Part shown: positions 1 through 5,392 of the stretch, piece by piece
Position numbering within the stretch: position 1 is the stretch's first letter
Layout: every line of letters begins with the position of its first letter
Origin: Candidatus Zymogenus sp.
Lineage (GTDB): Bacteria > Desulfobacterota > Zymogenia > Zymogenales > Zymogenaceae
Assembly (NCBI GenBank): GCA_030613285.1
Contig: JAUWME010000189.1
Span: 1 to 5,392 of the forward strand
Reading direction: 5' to 3'
Length of the DNA: 5,392 bases
Program-made: the position numbers and the translations under genes
Notes under the pieces: model-generated
The model's database searches: none
The model's input: the letters and a program-made list of their open reading frames with translations, nothing else
What the model was told of the DNA's origin: nothing

Positions 1-1
1 T

Positions 2-169
2 GACACTGCAGATGATCTCAAGACCCCAGTTCATGCCTTCGAGACGATATCGGATGCCCTTGCGGCCGCAAGGGAGTGTGTGGGAGTGGATGGGCGCGTT
101 GTGGTGGCTGGCTCTTTTTACACGGTGGAGGCCGTAGTGAACGAAGTCCGGCGTGGGGGGGATGATTAG
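2..169 (+). CDS. folC: Folylpolyglutamate synthase / dihydrofolate synthase, C-terminal end (5' part outside window)
   Basis: The frame is open from base 2 to a TAG at 167-169 and gives the last 54 residues of a protein whose start lies left of the window. The segment VVVAGSFYTVEAV, preceded by a helix with an ALAAARE stretch and a DGR turn, matches the end of the Mur-ligase-type C-terminal domain of FolC, where a strand ending in a conserved Gly-Ser leads into the final helix. FolC is a cytoplasmic ATP-dependent ligase that adds glutamate to dihydropteroate and/or to folates. The gene is on the same strand as the ATPase operon, but a gene remnant on the other strand lies between them, so co-transcription is doubtful. 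The stop codon overlaps the stop of that convergent remnant. The identification rests on the short C-terminal motif only. Confidence 0.78.
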   Translation, partial: DTADDLKTPVHAFETISDALAAARECVGVDGRVVVAGSFYTVEAVVNEVRRGGDD

Positions 170-613
170 TCTTTTCTCTTCCTGAACTTTCTGTTCATGG
201 CAAGTATGAACATGGAGAAAAAACCAGCATCGAAGACAGTTTGGATGTCTTTAATACTTGGGATACATTTACCTGCTTTAACATAGTATGTGAGTTTTAT
301 TTTACCAAGTGTGATGGTTTTAGGCTTACCATTAATCCATTACAAAAATTACTATCAAAATAACTTGAAGTATCATCTGGAAGTTGTATTCCTGTTGTGT
401 AATAGATGACACAAAATAAAACCCATAAAACAAAAACCAGCAAAACACTCTTGATGTTTTTTCACTGTTAAGCGAAAAATTTTTGTATAATTTTAGTAAG
501 CCATTAGTTTTAAAAAGGGTTGCCGCAGTTTTTTTAAATAAAAGCAATTTATCTCTTGATTTTTTTCCTCCGATAGTATACATTAACACACTTAATTCAA
601 GCTCATCGCTCAT
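166..613 (-). pseudogene. Broken small membrane protein gene (two frame changes), function unknown
   Basis: I do not recognise this family. Read on the minus strand from the ATG at 613-611, one frame gives about 52 plausible residues (MSDELELSVLMYTIGGKK...) up to the six-T run at 457-462 (six A on the coding strand). Beyond it the natural continuation is in another frame: KNIKSVLLVFVLWVLFCVIY, a clear membrane helix, then a soluble stretch TTGIQLPDDTSSYFDSNF. A second frame change at about 300-345 leads into a third frame, open to the TAA at 168-166, with TITLGKIKLTYYVKAGKC, then a hydrophobic segment DAGFFSMFILAMN and a basic tail RKFRKRKD. Stitched together this gives about 148 residues with no internal stop. 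A single-frame reading instead ends at 332 with a 93-residue product. The region is visibly richer in A+T than its neighbours. Natural decay, sequencing error at homopolymers, or recoding could each explain it. Confidence 0.55.
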
Positions 614-626
614 CCAATTTAATTGG
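614..626. promoter_or_regulatory. 13-base inverted repeat in the divergent intergenic region
   Basis: CCAATT-T-AATTGG is a perfect 6-base inverted repeat around a single central base. It abuts the start of the minus-strand remnant at 613 and overlaps the proposed -35 element of the ATPase operon. Its position fits an operator for a dimeric regulator, but A+T-rich palindromes of this size also arise by chance. Confidence 0.25.
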
Positions 627-650
627 AAACGGGTTGGGGGGCTATATAAG
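623..650 (+). promoter_or_regulatory. Predicted sigma70-type promoter of the ATPase operon
   Basis: A TTGGAA box at 623-628 (4 of 6 matches to TTGACA) is followed after 16 bases by TATAAG at 645-650 (5 of 6 matches to TATAAT), inside the run TATATAAG. This would place the transcript start near 657, leaving a short leader with a purine-rich ribosome binding site (AAAGGA at 667-672) ten bases before the ATG at 683. It is the only good promoter-like pair I see upstream of the first ATPase gene. It is inferred by eye, not measured. Confidence 0.38.
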
Positions 651-682
651 TAAGACGCAAAGGAAGAAAGGAAAATATTATA

Positions 683-1015
683 ATGGTAAAAAAATTAGTT
701 GATAAAATAAAAGAAACCGAAACTAAAAGTGAAAAACTAATCAAGGATGCCGAAACCGATGCCACTTCAAGAGTTGTCGGATTTGAAAAAGAGAAGGCAA
801 AAAGACTAAAAAAGATAGAAAGTGAAAATATAGCAAAACGAGAAGAACTCGTAAAAGAAGCCGAAGAAAAAGGGAAGGCAGAGGAAACCAAAATCCTCGC
901 CGATGCGCAAGCAGAGATGAATTCCCTAAGGGCAGTCGCCGATAAAAAGAAAGGAGACGCCGTCAAGCTAATCCTAAAGACTCTCAGAGAGGTTGCTGGT
1001 AATGCAGGGAGGTAG
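683..1015 (+). CDS. ahaH: V-type ATPase subunit H (G-like peripheral stalk coiled-coil protein)
   Basis: This 110-residue protein is almost entirely Lys, Glu and Ala with regular hydrophobic spacing, so it should form one long helix or coiled coil from about residue 5 to 90. The opening IKETETKSEKLIKDAETDA has the pattern of the AhaH / archaeal-bacterial V-ATPase subunit H family (Enterococcus NtpF, Thermus subunit G equivalents). These subunits pair with subunit E to form the peripheral stalks that hold the A3B3 head still against rotor torque, on the cytoplasmic side of the membrane. The start ATG has AAAGGA ten bases upstream. Lying first in the operon before subunit I matches ahaH-I-K-E-C and ntpF-I-K-E-C orders. 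The low-complexity sequence alone would be weak evidence; the operon position makes the call firm. The tail REVAGNAGR is encoded by sequence partly repeated just downstream. Confidence 0.85.
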   Translation: MVKKLVDKIKETETKSEKLIKDAETDATSRVVGFEKEKAKRLKKIESENIAKREELVKEAEEKGKAEETKILADAQAEMNSLRAVADKKKGDAVKLILKTLREVAGNAGR

Positions 1016-1071
1016 TAAATTGGCTGTTGGGGGTTGCTGGGGTTGCTGGTAATGTAGAGTCGGTAAATTGA
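991..1071 (+). repeat. Imperfect tandem duplication of the subunit H gene end
   Basis: GGTTGCTGGTAATG occurs exactly at 991-1004 (coding the tail of subunit H) and again at 1041-1054 (non-coding). After each copy a diverged stretch is followed by a matching G-rich/GTAAATTG end (to about 1022 and 1070). A third partial piece, GGTTGCTGG, sits at 1032-1040. The offset of about 50 bases suggests an old tandem duplication that has drifted outside the gene. Confidence 0.6.
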
Positions 1072-1091
1072 AAATAGTAGTGTTGGTGGTG

Positions 1092-1109
1092 GACAATAAT
1101 TGTATTGTC
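1092..1109 (+). other. Hairpin in the H-I spacer
   Basis: GACAATA at 1092-1098 pairs perfectly with TATTGTC at 1103-1109 across a four-base loop. No T run follows, so it does not look like an intrinsic terminator. It lies 37 bases before the GTG start of subunit I and could act as an RNA-stability or processing element. The stem is A+T rich and only moderately stable. Confidence 0.35.
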
Positions 1110-1146
1110 TAACAAATTTATCGTAGCAAGATAAGGTCGTTATAAA

Positions 1147-3150
1147 GTGAGCATTTCAGAACTCAAAAAAGTACTCATAGCCTTTCATAACAATGAGCGT
1201 AGCTCTCTTATGAAACACCTCCAAAAATGGGCTGTAATGGAGATTTCTGAGCTTACCCAGCCTAACGTCGTTGAGACATTTCCCGAACTCACAAGAACCG
1301 ATTCTGCAAAACTCAACGATCTGGTGGCCCTCACCTCTCAGATAGATTTTGCAATTGGTTTCCTAAAACCATATGAGAAGAAAAAACCAGCATTGGATTT
1401 TCTGACTCCAAAAGATATGGAGAGCACCGATGACCTCTCGCTGCTCGCCGAAAAGTATGACACCCAAAACGCCATCGATACAGCCACCCGATTAAATAGA
1501 GAAATAGCCGAGATAAAAAACCAGATCGCCAAACTGGAGTCGACGGCAAATACCTTAAAGCCTTGGCTTACCATCAAAGCAAAGATCGAAGACTTGCATG
1601 AGACGAAAAATGTCTATCAAACCCTCTTTATGATCTACAAAATGCCCTTCGATACGATTGTTGAAGAGCTAAACAAGGCTGGGGATACCCACGTTATCAC
1701 GTTGATATTTGAAGGAACGAATTATTCATATTACCATTTTGTATGCCACAAAGAAGATCGCGCAAAATACGATGATGCGCTTTCTCTAATTGAAGCAGAA
1801 AAGGATGCGCTTCCAGAGACCTCCGGTACCTTCAAGGATGTCTTAAAAAATATTGAAGGTGAGATTGCATCGCTGAAGAAAAAAGACGAAGAGCTGAAAG
1901 CCGAGGCAGAGACACTCGCCGGCGACGTCGATAAACTAAAGGCGCTTTTTGATCATTTCACCATAGAAAAAGAGCGGGAAGATGTCATTGAGATTGTTAG
2001 ATCTTCCTCCAATGTCTCCTACATGGAGGGGTGGATTCCCACAGAAGTCCTCCCCGATCTAAAAAAGGCCATCAAGGAAAACCTCTCCTTTGTAGAAGTG
2101 ATGGAGTTTCAGCCGTCAGAGGATGACAAACAGCCAATACTGCTGGAGACAAGTGAGAGAGTGGTCAGTCCATTCCAGATGATCACCGAGCTTTACGGGA
2201 TGCCCGATCCAAAGGAAGTTGACCCGACGCCGCTGTTGACACCGTTTTTTGCCGTGTTTTTTGGGCTGTGCCTCACCGATGCCGGTTACGGGCTTGTCCT
2301 TGTTGGACTTGTGCTGTTCATTATGTTTAGGTTCAAAAACACTCTGGGCAAGACAAAGCTTGTGCGACTGCTCCTCTATGGTTCCATTTCAACAGTGGTT
2401 TTGGGCGCCATTGCAGGGGGTTGGTTCGGAATAGATATCACAACACTATCGGATGATTCTCACGTAAAAACATTTATCGAGACGTTTAAGGCCTTTGATC
2501 CAATTACAGACACTCTTACCTTTATGAAACTCTGTTTAGCCTTAGGGTTTATCCAAATAAATTTTGGCATTATGATAAGGATGTATAAAAATATCCGAAA
2601 GGGGGCGTATGTGGACGCCTTCATGGTGCAGCTGGGGTGGATAGTCTTTCTGAACAGTGCCGCAATACTGGTAGCAAATTTTATGACAGGAGGGGCGTTT
2701 CCCGTCTGGGCAACAAAGACTGCCACAATAACTATCATTTCTGCAGTAGTAAGTATTATCTTCTTTGCCGACAGGGAATCTGACAATATCATTATAAGAG
2801 TTTTATGGGGATTTTACGCAATCTACGGAAGTACGTCGTACATGGGAGACCTGTTGAGCTACCTGAGACTTCTGGCCCTGGGGCTCTCCACCGGTGTAAT
2901 CGGGATGGTCGTAAACCTCCTTGCTTTACAAGCCTCCGAAATTCCATACGTGGGATTTGTTCTTGGGGCGTTGATACTCGTTGGCGGCCACACGTTCAAC
3001 ATCGCAATAAACGCACTGGGTGCCTTTGTCCACACAACAAGGCTCCAGTACGTGGAGTTTTTCAGTAAGTTCTACGACGGGGGGGGGAGGGCATTTAAGC
3101 CCTTCGGAGTTTCGCCAAAGTACGTCCTCTTAAAAGAGGAGAGAAAATAA
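1147..3150 (+). CDS. ntpI: V-type ATPase subunit I (a-subunit, membrane stator)
   Basis: The 667-residue protein has the normal two-part build of the V-ATPase 116-kDa / subunit I family. Residues 1-350 are a cytoplasmic arm with coiled coils (about 105-135 and 225-265). About 360-640 is a membrane domain with roughly eight helices. Family landmarks are TDAGYG (D378), GDLLSYLRLLALGLS with R574, and TTRLQYVEFFSKFY with R632. By comparison with yeast Vph1 R735/R799, R574 and R632 are the stator arginines that drive ion release from the rotor glutamate. The protein forms the two ion half-channels against the subunit K ring and anchors the E/H stalks. Translation must begin at the GTG at 1147: an in-frame TAA lies at 1132-1134 with no ATG between, and the next ATG is residue 22. 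AAGG at 1133-1136 is the likely ribosome binding site. A run of nine G at 3079-3087 encodes the conserved DGGGR turn. Confidence 0.97.
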   Translation: MSISELKKVLIAFHNNERSSLMKHLQKWAVMEISELTQPNVVETFPELTRTDSAKLNDLVALTSQIDFAIGFLKPYEKKKPALDFLTPKDMESTDDLSLLAEKYDTQNAIDTATRLNREIAEIKNQIAKLESTANTLKPWLTIKAKIEDLHETKNVYQTLFMIYKMPFDTIVEELNKAGDTHVITLIFEGTNYSYYHFVCHKEDRAKYDDALSLIEAEKDALPETSGTFKDVLKNIEGEIASLKKKDEELKAEAETLAGDVDKLKALFDHFTIEKEREDVIEIVRSSSNVSYMEGWIPTEVLPDLKKAIKENLSFVEVMEFQPSEDDKQPILLETSERVVSPFQMITELYGMPDPKEVDPTPLLTPFFAVFFGLCLTDAGYGLVLVGLVLFIMFRFKNTLGKTKLVRLLLYGSISTVVLGAIAGGWFGIDITTLSDDSHVKTFIETFKAFDPITDTLTFMKLCLALGFIQINFGIMIRMYKNIRKGAYVDAFMVQLGWIVFLNSAAILVANFMTGGAFPVWATKTATITIISAVVSIIFFADRESDNIIIRVLWGFYAIYGSTSYMGDLLSYLRLLALGLSTGVIGMVVNLLALQASEIPYVGFVLGALILVGGHTFNIAINALGAFVHTTRLQYVEFFSKFYDGGGRAFKPFGVSPKYVLLKEERK

Positions 3151-3188
3151 AAGGAAACCAGCATCTTTGTTAAAGAGGGTAATACAAT

Positions 3189-3230
3189 ATGACCCTTTTT
3201 GAAAAATGGATGTTCTTAATTAATCAATAA
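3189..3230 (+). CDS. Possible 13-codon leader ORF upstream of the proteolipid gene
   Basis: ATG at 3189 opens a short frame, MTLFEKWMFLINQ, ending at TAA 3228-3230. It has a good ribosome binding site, AAAGAGGG, ending nine bases before the ATG, and it stops 18 bases before the start of subunit K. The rotor subunit is needed in many copies per enzyme, so a leader that loads ribosomes or couples translation would make sense, but this role is inferred. An ORF of this size is easily fortuitous and no family is recognised. Confidence 0.22.
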   Translation: MTLFEKWMFLINQ

Positions 3231-3248
3231 ACTATTGGAGTGTGAATA

Positions 3249-3767
3249 ATGGAAGGAATAGGCGATCTTACACAATATCAATTATTTGTTCTGGCGTTGC
3301 CCATTTTAGGGGCGGCAATCTCCGTATTCTTCGGGGGTATCGGCTCTGCCATCGGTATCGGTCTGCCAGCCCAGGTGGCAAATGGTGTATTGGCCGAAGA
3401 TCCCGATATGTTCGGTAACCTCTTAATCCTTGTGGCCCTGCCCGGTACTCAGGGAATCTATGGCTTTCTGGGGGCGTTTCTAATCCTCATGAAAGCGGGG
3501 TTTATCGGTGGAGACTTGACGGCATCTTTAGGCGCTATGACAATGACTCAGGCGTGGATGATTATGATTGCAGGAATTCCCACAGGGCTTGCAGGCTGGA
3601 TATCCGGTATCAACCAGGGGAAAGTCTGCGCCACAGGCGTAAGCATGGCCGCAAAGCGTCCCGAAGCGATGATGCGGGCTGTCATCTACGGCGCCATGGT
3701 GGAAACATATGCTATCCTCGGATTGCTGATTACCATTCTGATGCTAAACGCCATAACTATCGGGTAG
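3249..3767 (+). CDS. ntpK: V-type ATPase subunit K (duplicated proteolipid, rotor ring, predicted Na+-binding)
   Basis: This 172-residue, very hydrophobic protein has four membrane helices (about 11-38, 54-80, 102-130, 140-166) in two related hairpins, like the 16-kDa NtpK proteolipid and unlike the single-hairpin Thermus type. The second hairpin carries the ion-carrying glutamate in AMVETYAILG (E152). The first has LPGTQGIYG, with Gln in place of a carboxylate. Several copies form the membrane ring that rotates against subunit I. The residues that bind sodium in Enterococcus hirae NtpK (L61, T64, Q65, Q110, E139) line up here as L64, T67, Q68, Q123 (SGINQGKV) and E152, which predicts sodium rather than proton transport. 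The start ATG has GGAG eight bases upstream. The gene sits between I and E, as in other operons, but is set off by structured spacers on its right and a leader-like spacer on its left. Confidence 0.97.
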   Translation: MEGIGDLTQYQLFVLALPILGAAISVFFGGIGSAIGIGLPAQVANGVLAEDPDMFGNLLILVALPGTQGIYGFLGAFLILMKAGFIGGDLTASLGAMTMTQAWMIMIAGIPTGLAGWISGINQGKVCATGVSMAAKRPEAMMRAVIYGAMVETYAILGLLITILMLNAITIG

Positions 3768-3773
3768 TTTAAT

Positions 3774-3796
3774 ATGAGACATTTTGAAAGTCTCAT
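3774..3796 (+). other. First hairpin after subunit K
   Basis: ATGAGAC at 3774-3780 pairs perfectly with GTCTCAT at 3790-3796 across a nine-base loop. It begins seven bases after the subunit K stop codon. There is no T run, so it is more likely a 3' stabiliser or processing site that protects the proteolipid message than a full terminator. Confidence 0.45.
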
Positions 3797-3801
3797 TTCG
3801 A

Positions 3802-3818
3802 GGACTAATTTTTAGTCC
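3802..3818 (+). other. Second hairpin after subunit K
   Basis: GGACTAA at 3802-3808 pairs perfectly with TTAGTCC at 3812-3818 around a TTT loop, only five bases after the first hairpin. No T tract follows. Together the two stems form a compact structured block between the K and E genes. Confidence 0.45.
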
Positions 3819-3820
3819 AT

Positions 3821-3868
3821 AATGCCATAAGGCCGCAAGGTCATAAGGTCAAAAGGATATTAGGTAAC
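3821..3868 (+). repeat. 8-base periodic AAGG repeat upstream of subunit E
   Basis: Consecutive 8-base units read AATGCCAT, AAGGCCGC, AAGGTCAT, AAGGTCAA, AAGGATAT, TAGGTAAC, with AAGG at 3829, 3837, 3845 and 3853 and TAGG at 3861. TAGTCCAT at 3813-3820 may be one more decayed unit, overlapping the second hairpin. The consensus is AAGGTCAT. Each unit carries a Shine-Dalgarno-like AGG, and the last one lies seven bases before the ATG of subunit E at 3872, so the array doubles as its ribosome binding region. Confidence 0.6.
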
Positions 3869-3871
3869 GTT

Positions 3872-4477
3872 ATGTCCCTCGACAATATTGTCAAGAAGAT
3901 CATAGACGAGGCCCAAAAAACAGCCGAGGCTGTAAATAATGGGGCAGATAAAGAACTCGATCGTTTCAGGGCAGAGCTCAGTAGTGAAGAGAAGGAGCTT
4001 AAAGGCGACGCAAATAAAAAGGCCAAGGCCGACGCCGCCGAGATCATAAGGAGAAAGAAATCCTCTGCAAATCTTGAGGGGAGGAAACGGATACTGGGCC
4101 AAAAAGAGATGATCCTAAACGAGGTCTTCGTCGAGGCAAAGGAGAAACTCCTTAACCTCCCGGTCAATGAATACCTTGAACTGCTGGAGACACTTGTTGT
4201 TGAATACGGCGCCACCGGTGACGAGATTATTATGTTCTCCGAAGACGACGCCTCACGACTAAAAAGTGAGTTGAAGGCATGGACAAAAGAGCTAAACGAA
4301 AAGCTCAAGAAAAAGGGTCTTAAAGGGGAGATAACAGTTTCAAATGAGTCCAGAGAGATTGAAGGCGGTCTAATCCTCTCAAAAGGACGGACAGAAATTA
4401 ATATCAGCTTTGAAGTACTCCTTTCGGAGTTGCGGCTCTCTCTGGAGGGAGAGATAATGAATATTCTGTTCGGCTAA
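3872..4477 (+). CDS. ntpE: V-type ATPase subunit E (peripheral stalk)
   Basis: The 201-residue protein has the length and build of archaeal/bacterial V-ATPase subunit E. Residues 1 to about 85 form a charged helix (IVKKIIDEAQKTAEAV at the start). A small globular C-terminal domain follows, with the family's closing pattern EGGLILSKGRTEINISFEVL and the final helix ending EIMNILFG. The N-terminal helix pairs with subunit H in the stalk, and the C-terminal domain grips the top of the catalytic A3B3 head. The ATG at 3872 follows TAGG by seven bases, at the end of a periodic AAGG array. The gene lies between K and C, as expected for this operon type. No unusual substitutions stand out. Confidence 0.95.
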   Translation: MSLDNIVKKIIDEAQKTAEAVNNGADKELDRFRAELSSEEKELKGDANKKAKADAAEIIRRKKSSANLEGRKRILGQKEMILNEVFVEAKEKLLNLPVNEYLELLETLVVEYGATGDEIIMFSEDDASRLKSELKAWTKELNEKLKKKGLKGEITVSNESREIEGGLILSKGRTEINISFEVLLSELRLSLEGEIMNILFG

Positions 4478-4518
4478 TATTAGATTTTTAATTTTTTTCA
4501 ATTGGTTACTACCGCTTT

Positions 4519-5392
4519 ATGACAAAGATCGGCATAGACCTTGATTACAACATCCTCTTCGGCGACTGGAAATGGGGAAATGACCAAAGATACGCCTACG
4601 CAACGGGATTTTTGCGTTCCATAGAAGTTCGTCTCATAACGCCGGATCGTTTTGTGCGCCTTGCCGAGGCCAGAGGCATAGAAGAGATATTCTCCATGCT
4701 TGGAGATACCGATTATGCTAAATCCTATCAGGAAGACATCGGAGGACTCTATGCCTTTGATGTAAATCTTGTCCTGAAAGAAGAAGAGGAGAGGGTAAAA
4801 GGGATAATCGACCAGTTGACCCAAGACAAAGAAATTACCGACCTGCTGTTTTTGCGAAACGACTTTTTCAACCTGAAACTTGCACTAAAAGAAATATACG
4901 GAGAGAAGGAGCAGGGTAAGGCATATTCATCACTGGGGCTTATCTCGCCAATAACGATTTTTCAGGAGGCGAAAGACCCCGATATCTCAAAAGAGCTGCC
5001 ATATTATCTAAAGGCAGCTGCGATGGAAGCCAAAATGATCTACGAAGATTCAAAAAGCCCTATGGATATCGATCTTGTAATTGACAGGGCCATGTATAGA
5101 TACATCATCAAAAAAGTAAAAGATGCGAAACTCCTCTTCTTCTATAAACTCCTGACGCTGGAAGTGGATACCACAAATATCCTTACTTTTTTCCGGGCAA
5201 GATGGTTGGATGAACCACAGTCGGTTTTTAACCAAGGTTTTATCGAGGACGGCGGAATCCCCATAGAGTTTTTTGCCGACCTATACCTTAGAGAATTGGA
5301 AGGTATCGAGACGATTTTCTCCAACACCGAATACAGGGACCTCGTGGGAGACGGAGTACCCTGTCTCAAAAGTGAAAACTCCTTCTTTCGTT
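4519..5392 (+). CDS. ntpC: V-type ATPase subunit C (rotor ring-shaft coupler), cut by window end
   Basis: An open frame runs from ATG 4519 to the right edge without a stop, giving the first 291 residues. Full-length members are usually about 320-390 residues, so the C-terminal part is missing. YAYATGFLRSIEVRLITPDR (residues 25-44) matches the N-terminal signature of the subunit C / d family (an aromatic-Ala start followed by R..E..L), and helical sequence such as FLRNDFFNLKLALKEIYGE follows. Subunit C is a funnel-shaped, all-helical cytoplasmic protein that sits on the proteolipid ring and joins it to the central D/F shaft. The ATG is the only one after an in-frame TAA at 4489-4491. No clear ribosome binding site precedes it; the 41-base gap after subunit E is rich in T. 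The first 24 residues extend beyond the usual family start. Confidence 0.9.
   Translation, partial: MTKIGIDLDYNILFGDWKWGNDQRYAYATGFLRSIEVRLITPDRFVRLAEARGIEEIFSMLGDTDYAKSYQEDIGGLYAFDVNLVLKEEEERVKGIIDQLTQDKEITDLLFLRNDFFNLKLALKEIYGEKEQGKAYSSLGLISPITIFQEAKDPDISKELPYYLKAAAMEAKMIYEDSKSPMDIDLVIDRAMYRYIIKKVKDAKLLFFYKLLTLEVDTTNILTFFRARWLDEPQSVFNQGFIEDGGIPIEFFADLYLRELEGIETIFSNTEYRDLVGDGVPCLKSENSFFR

Noticed and set aside
217..230. Word GAAAAAACCAGCAT shared with 1380-1393, and AAACCAGCAT again near 3156
   Set aside because: Three occurrences of a 10-mer are more than expected by chance, but they lie in unlike contexts (gene remnant, mid-gene, spacer) with no shared flanks, symmetry or spacing, so no function can be supported.
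619..966. 115-residue Ser/Phe-rich ORF on the minus strand
   Set aside because: It is the antisense of the Lys/Glu-rich coiled-coil gene for subunit H; reversed AAA/GAA-type codons give Phe and Ser. It has no independent support.
2460..2792. 110-residue minus-strand ORF within subunit I
   Set aside because: It lies fully inside the well-supported membrane domain of subunit I and has no recognisable features.
3841..4308. 155-residue Ser/Phe-rich ORF on the minus strand
   Set aside because: It is the antisense shadow of the helical subunit E gene, with the same compositional artefact.
4474..4498. CTAATATTAG palindrome followed by T runs after subunit E, as a terminator
   Set aside because: The palindrome has no loop and only weak A-T pairs, and subunit C of the same operon follows 41 bases later. 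A real terminator here is unlikely.
4498..4824. 108-residue minus-strand ORF at the subunit C start
   Set aside because: The plus-strand frame is open from 4519 to the window end and shows the subunit C signature, so the minus frame is a shadow.
1..5392. CRISPR array, tRNA or rRNA genes, transposon ends, phage genes
   Set aside because: I looked for regular spaced repeats, cloverleaf-like segments, terminal inverted repeats and integrase or transposase motifs and saw none.

Overview
The window reads as bacterial chromosome. It carries the last 54 codons of a folate gene (folC), then a broken small gene on the opposite strand, then the first half of a V-type (A/V-type, vacuolar-like) ATPase operon on the plus strand. 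The operon order is H (stalk coiled coil), I, K, E, C. This is the order known from archaeal aha operons and bacterial ntp operons, so subunits F, A, B and D are expected just past the right edge. A bacterium is favoured by folC, by Shine-Dalgarno-like sites before most starts, and by the two-hairpin 172-residue proteolipid of the Enterococcus NtpK type. I cannot name the lineage; an anaerobic or uncultured bacterium is a reasonable guess. Layout: 2-169 is the FolC C-terminus. 166-613 (minus) is an A+T-rich gene remnant of about 148 codons that reads well only if two frame changes are allowed; its stop overlaps the folC stop. 614-682 is a divergent control region with a likely promoter and a 13-base inverted repeat. 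683-1015 is subunit H. 1016-1146 is a spacer with a degenerate copy of the subunit H gene end and a hairpin. 1147-3150 is subunit I, with a GTG start. 3151-3248 is a spacer with a 13-codon leader-like ORF. 3249-3767 is subunit K. 3768-3871 is a spacer with two hairpins and a striking 8-base periodic AAGG repeat. 3872-4477 is subunit E. 4519 to the window end is subunit C, cut by the window edge. How the genes work together: K forms the membrane rotor ring. I supplies the stator half-channels and the essential arginine. E and H pair as the peripheral stalks. C couples the central shaft to the K ring. The K ring keeps every residue known to bind sodium in Enterococcus NtpK, so this enzyme is probably a sodium pump or sodium-driven ATP synthase. 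I found no undescribed defence, mobile or RNA system. The most interesting points are the predicted sodium specificity, the unusual non-coding spacers around the proteolipid gene, and the decayed gene on the minus strand.
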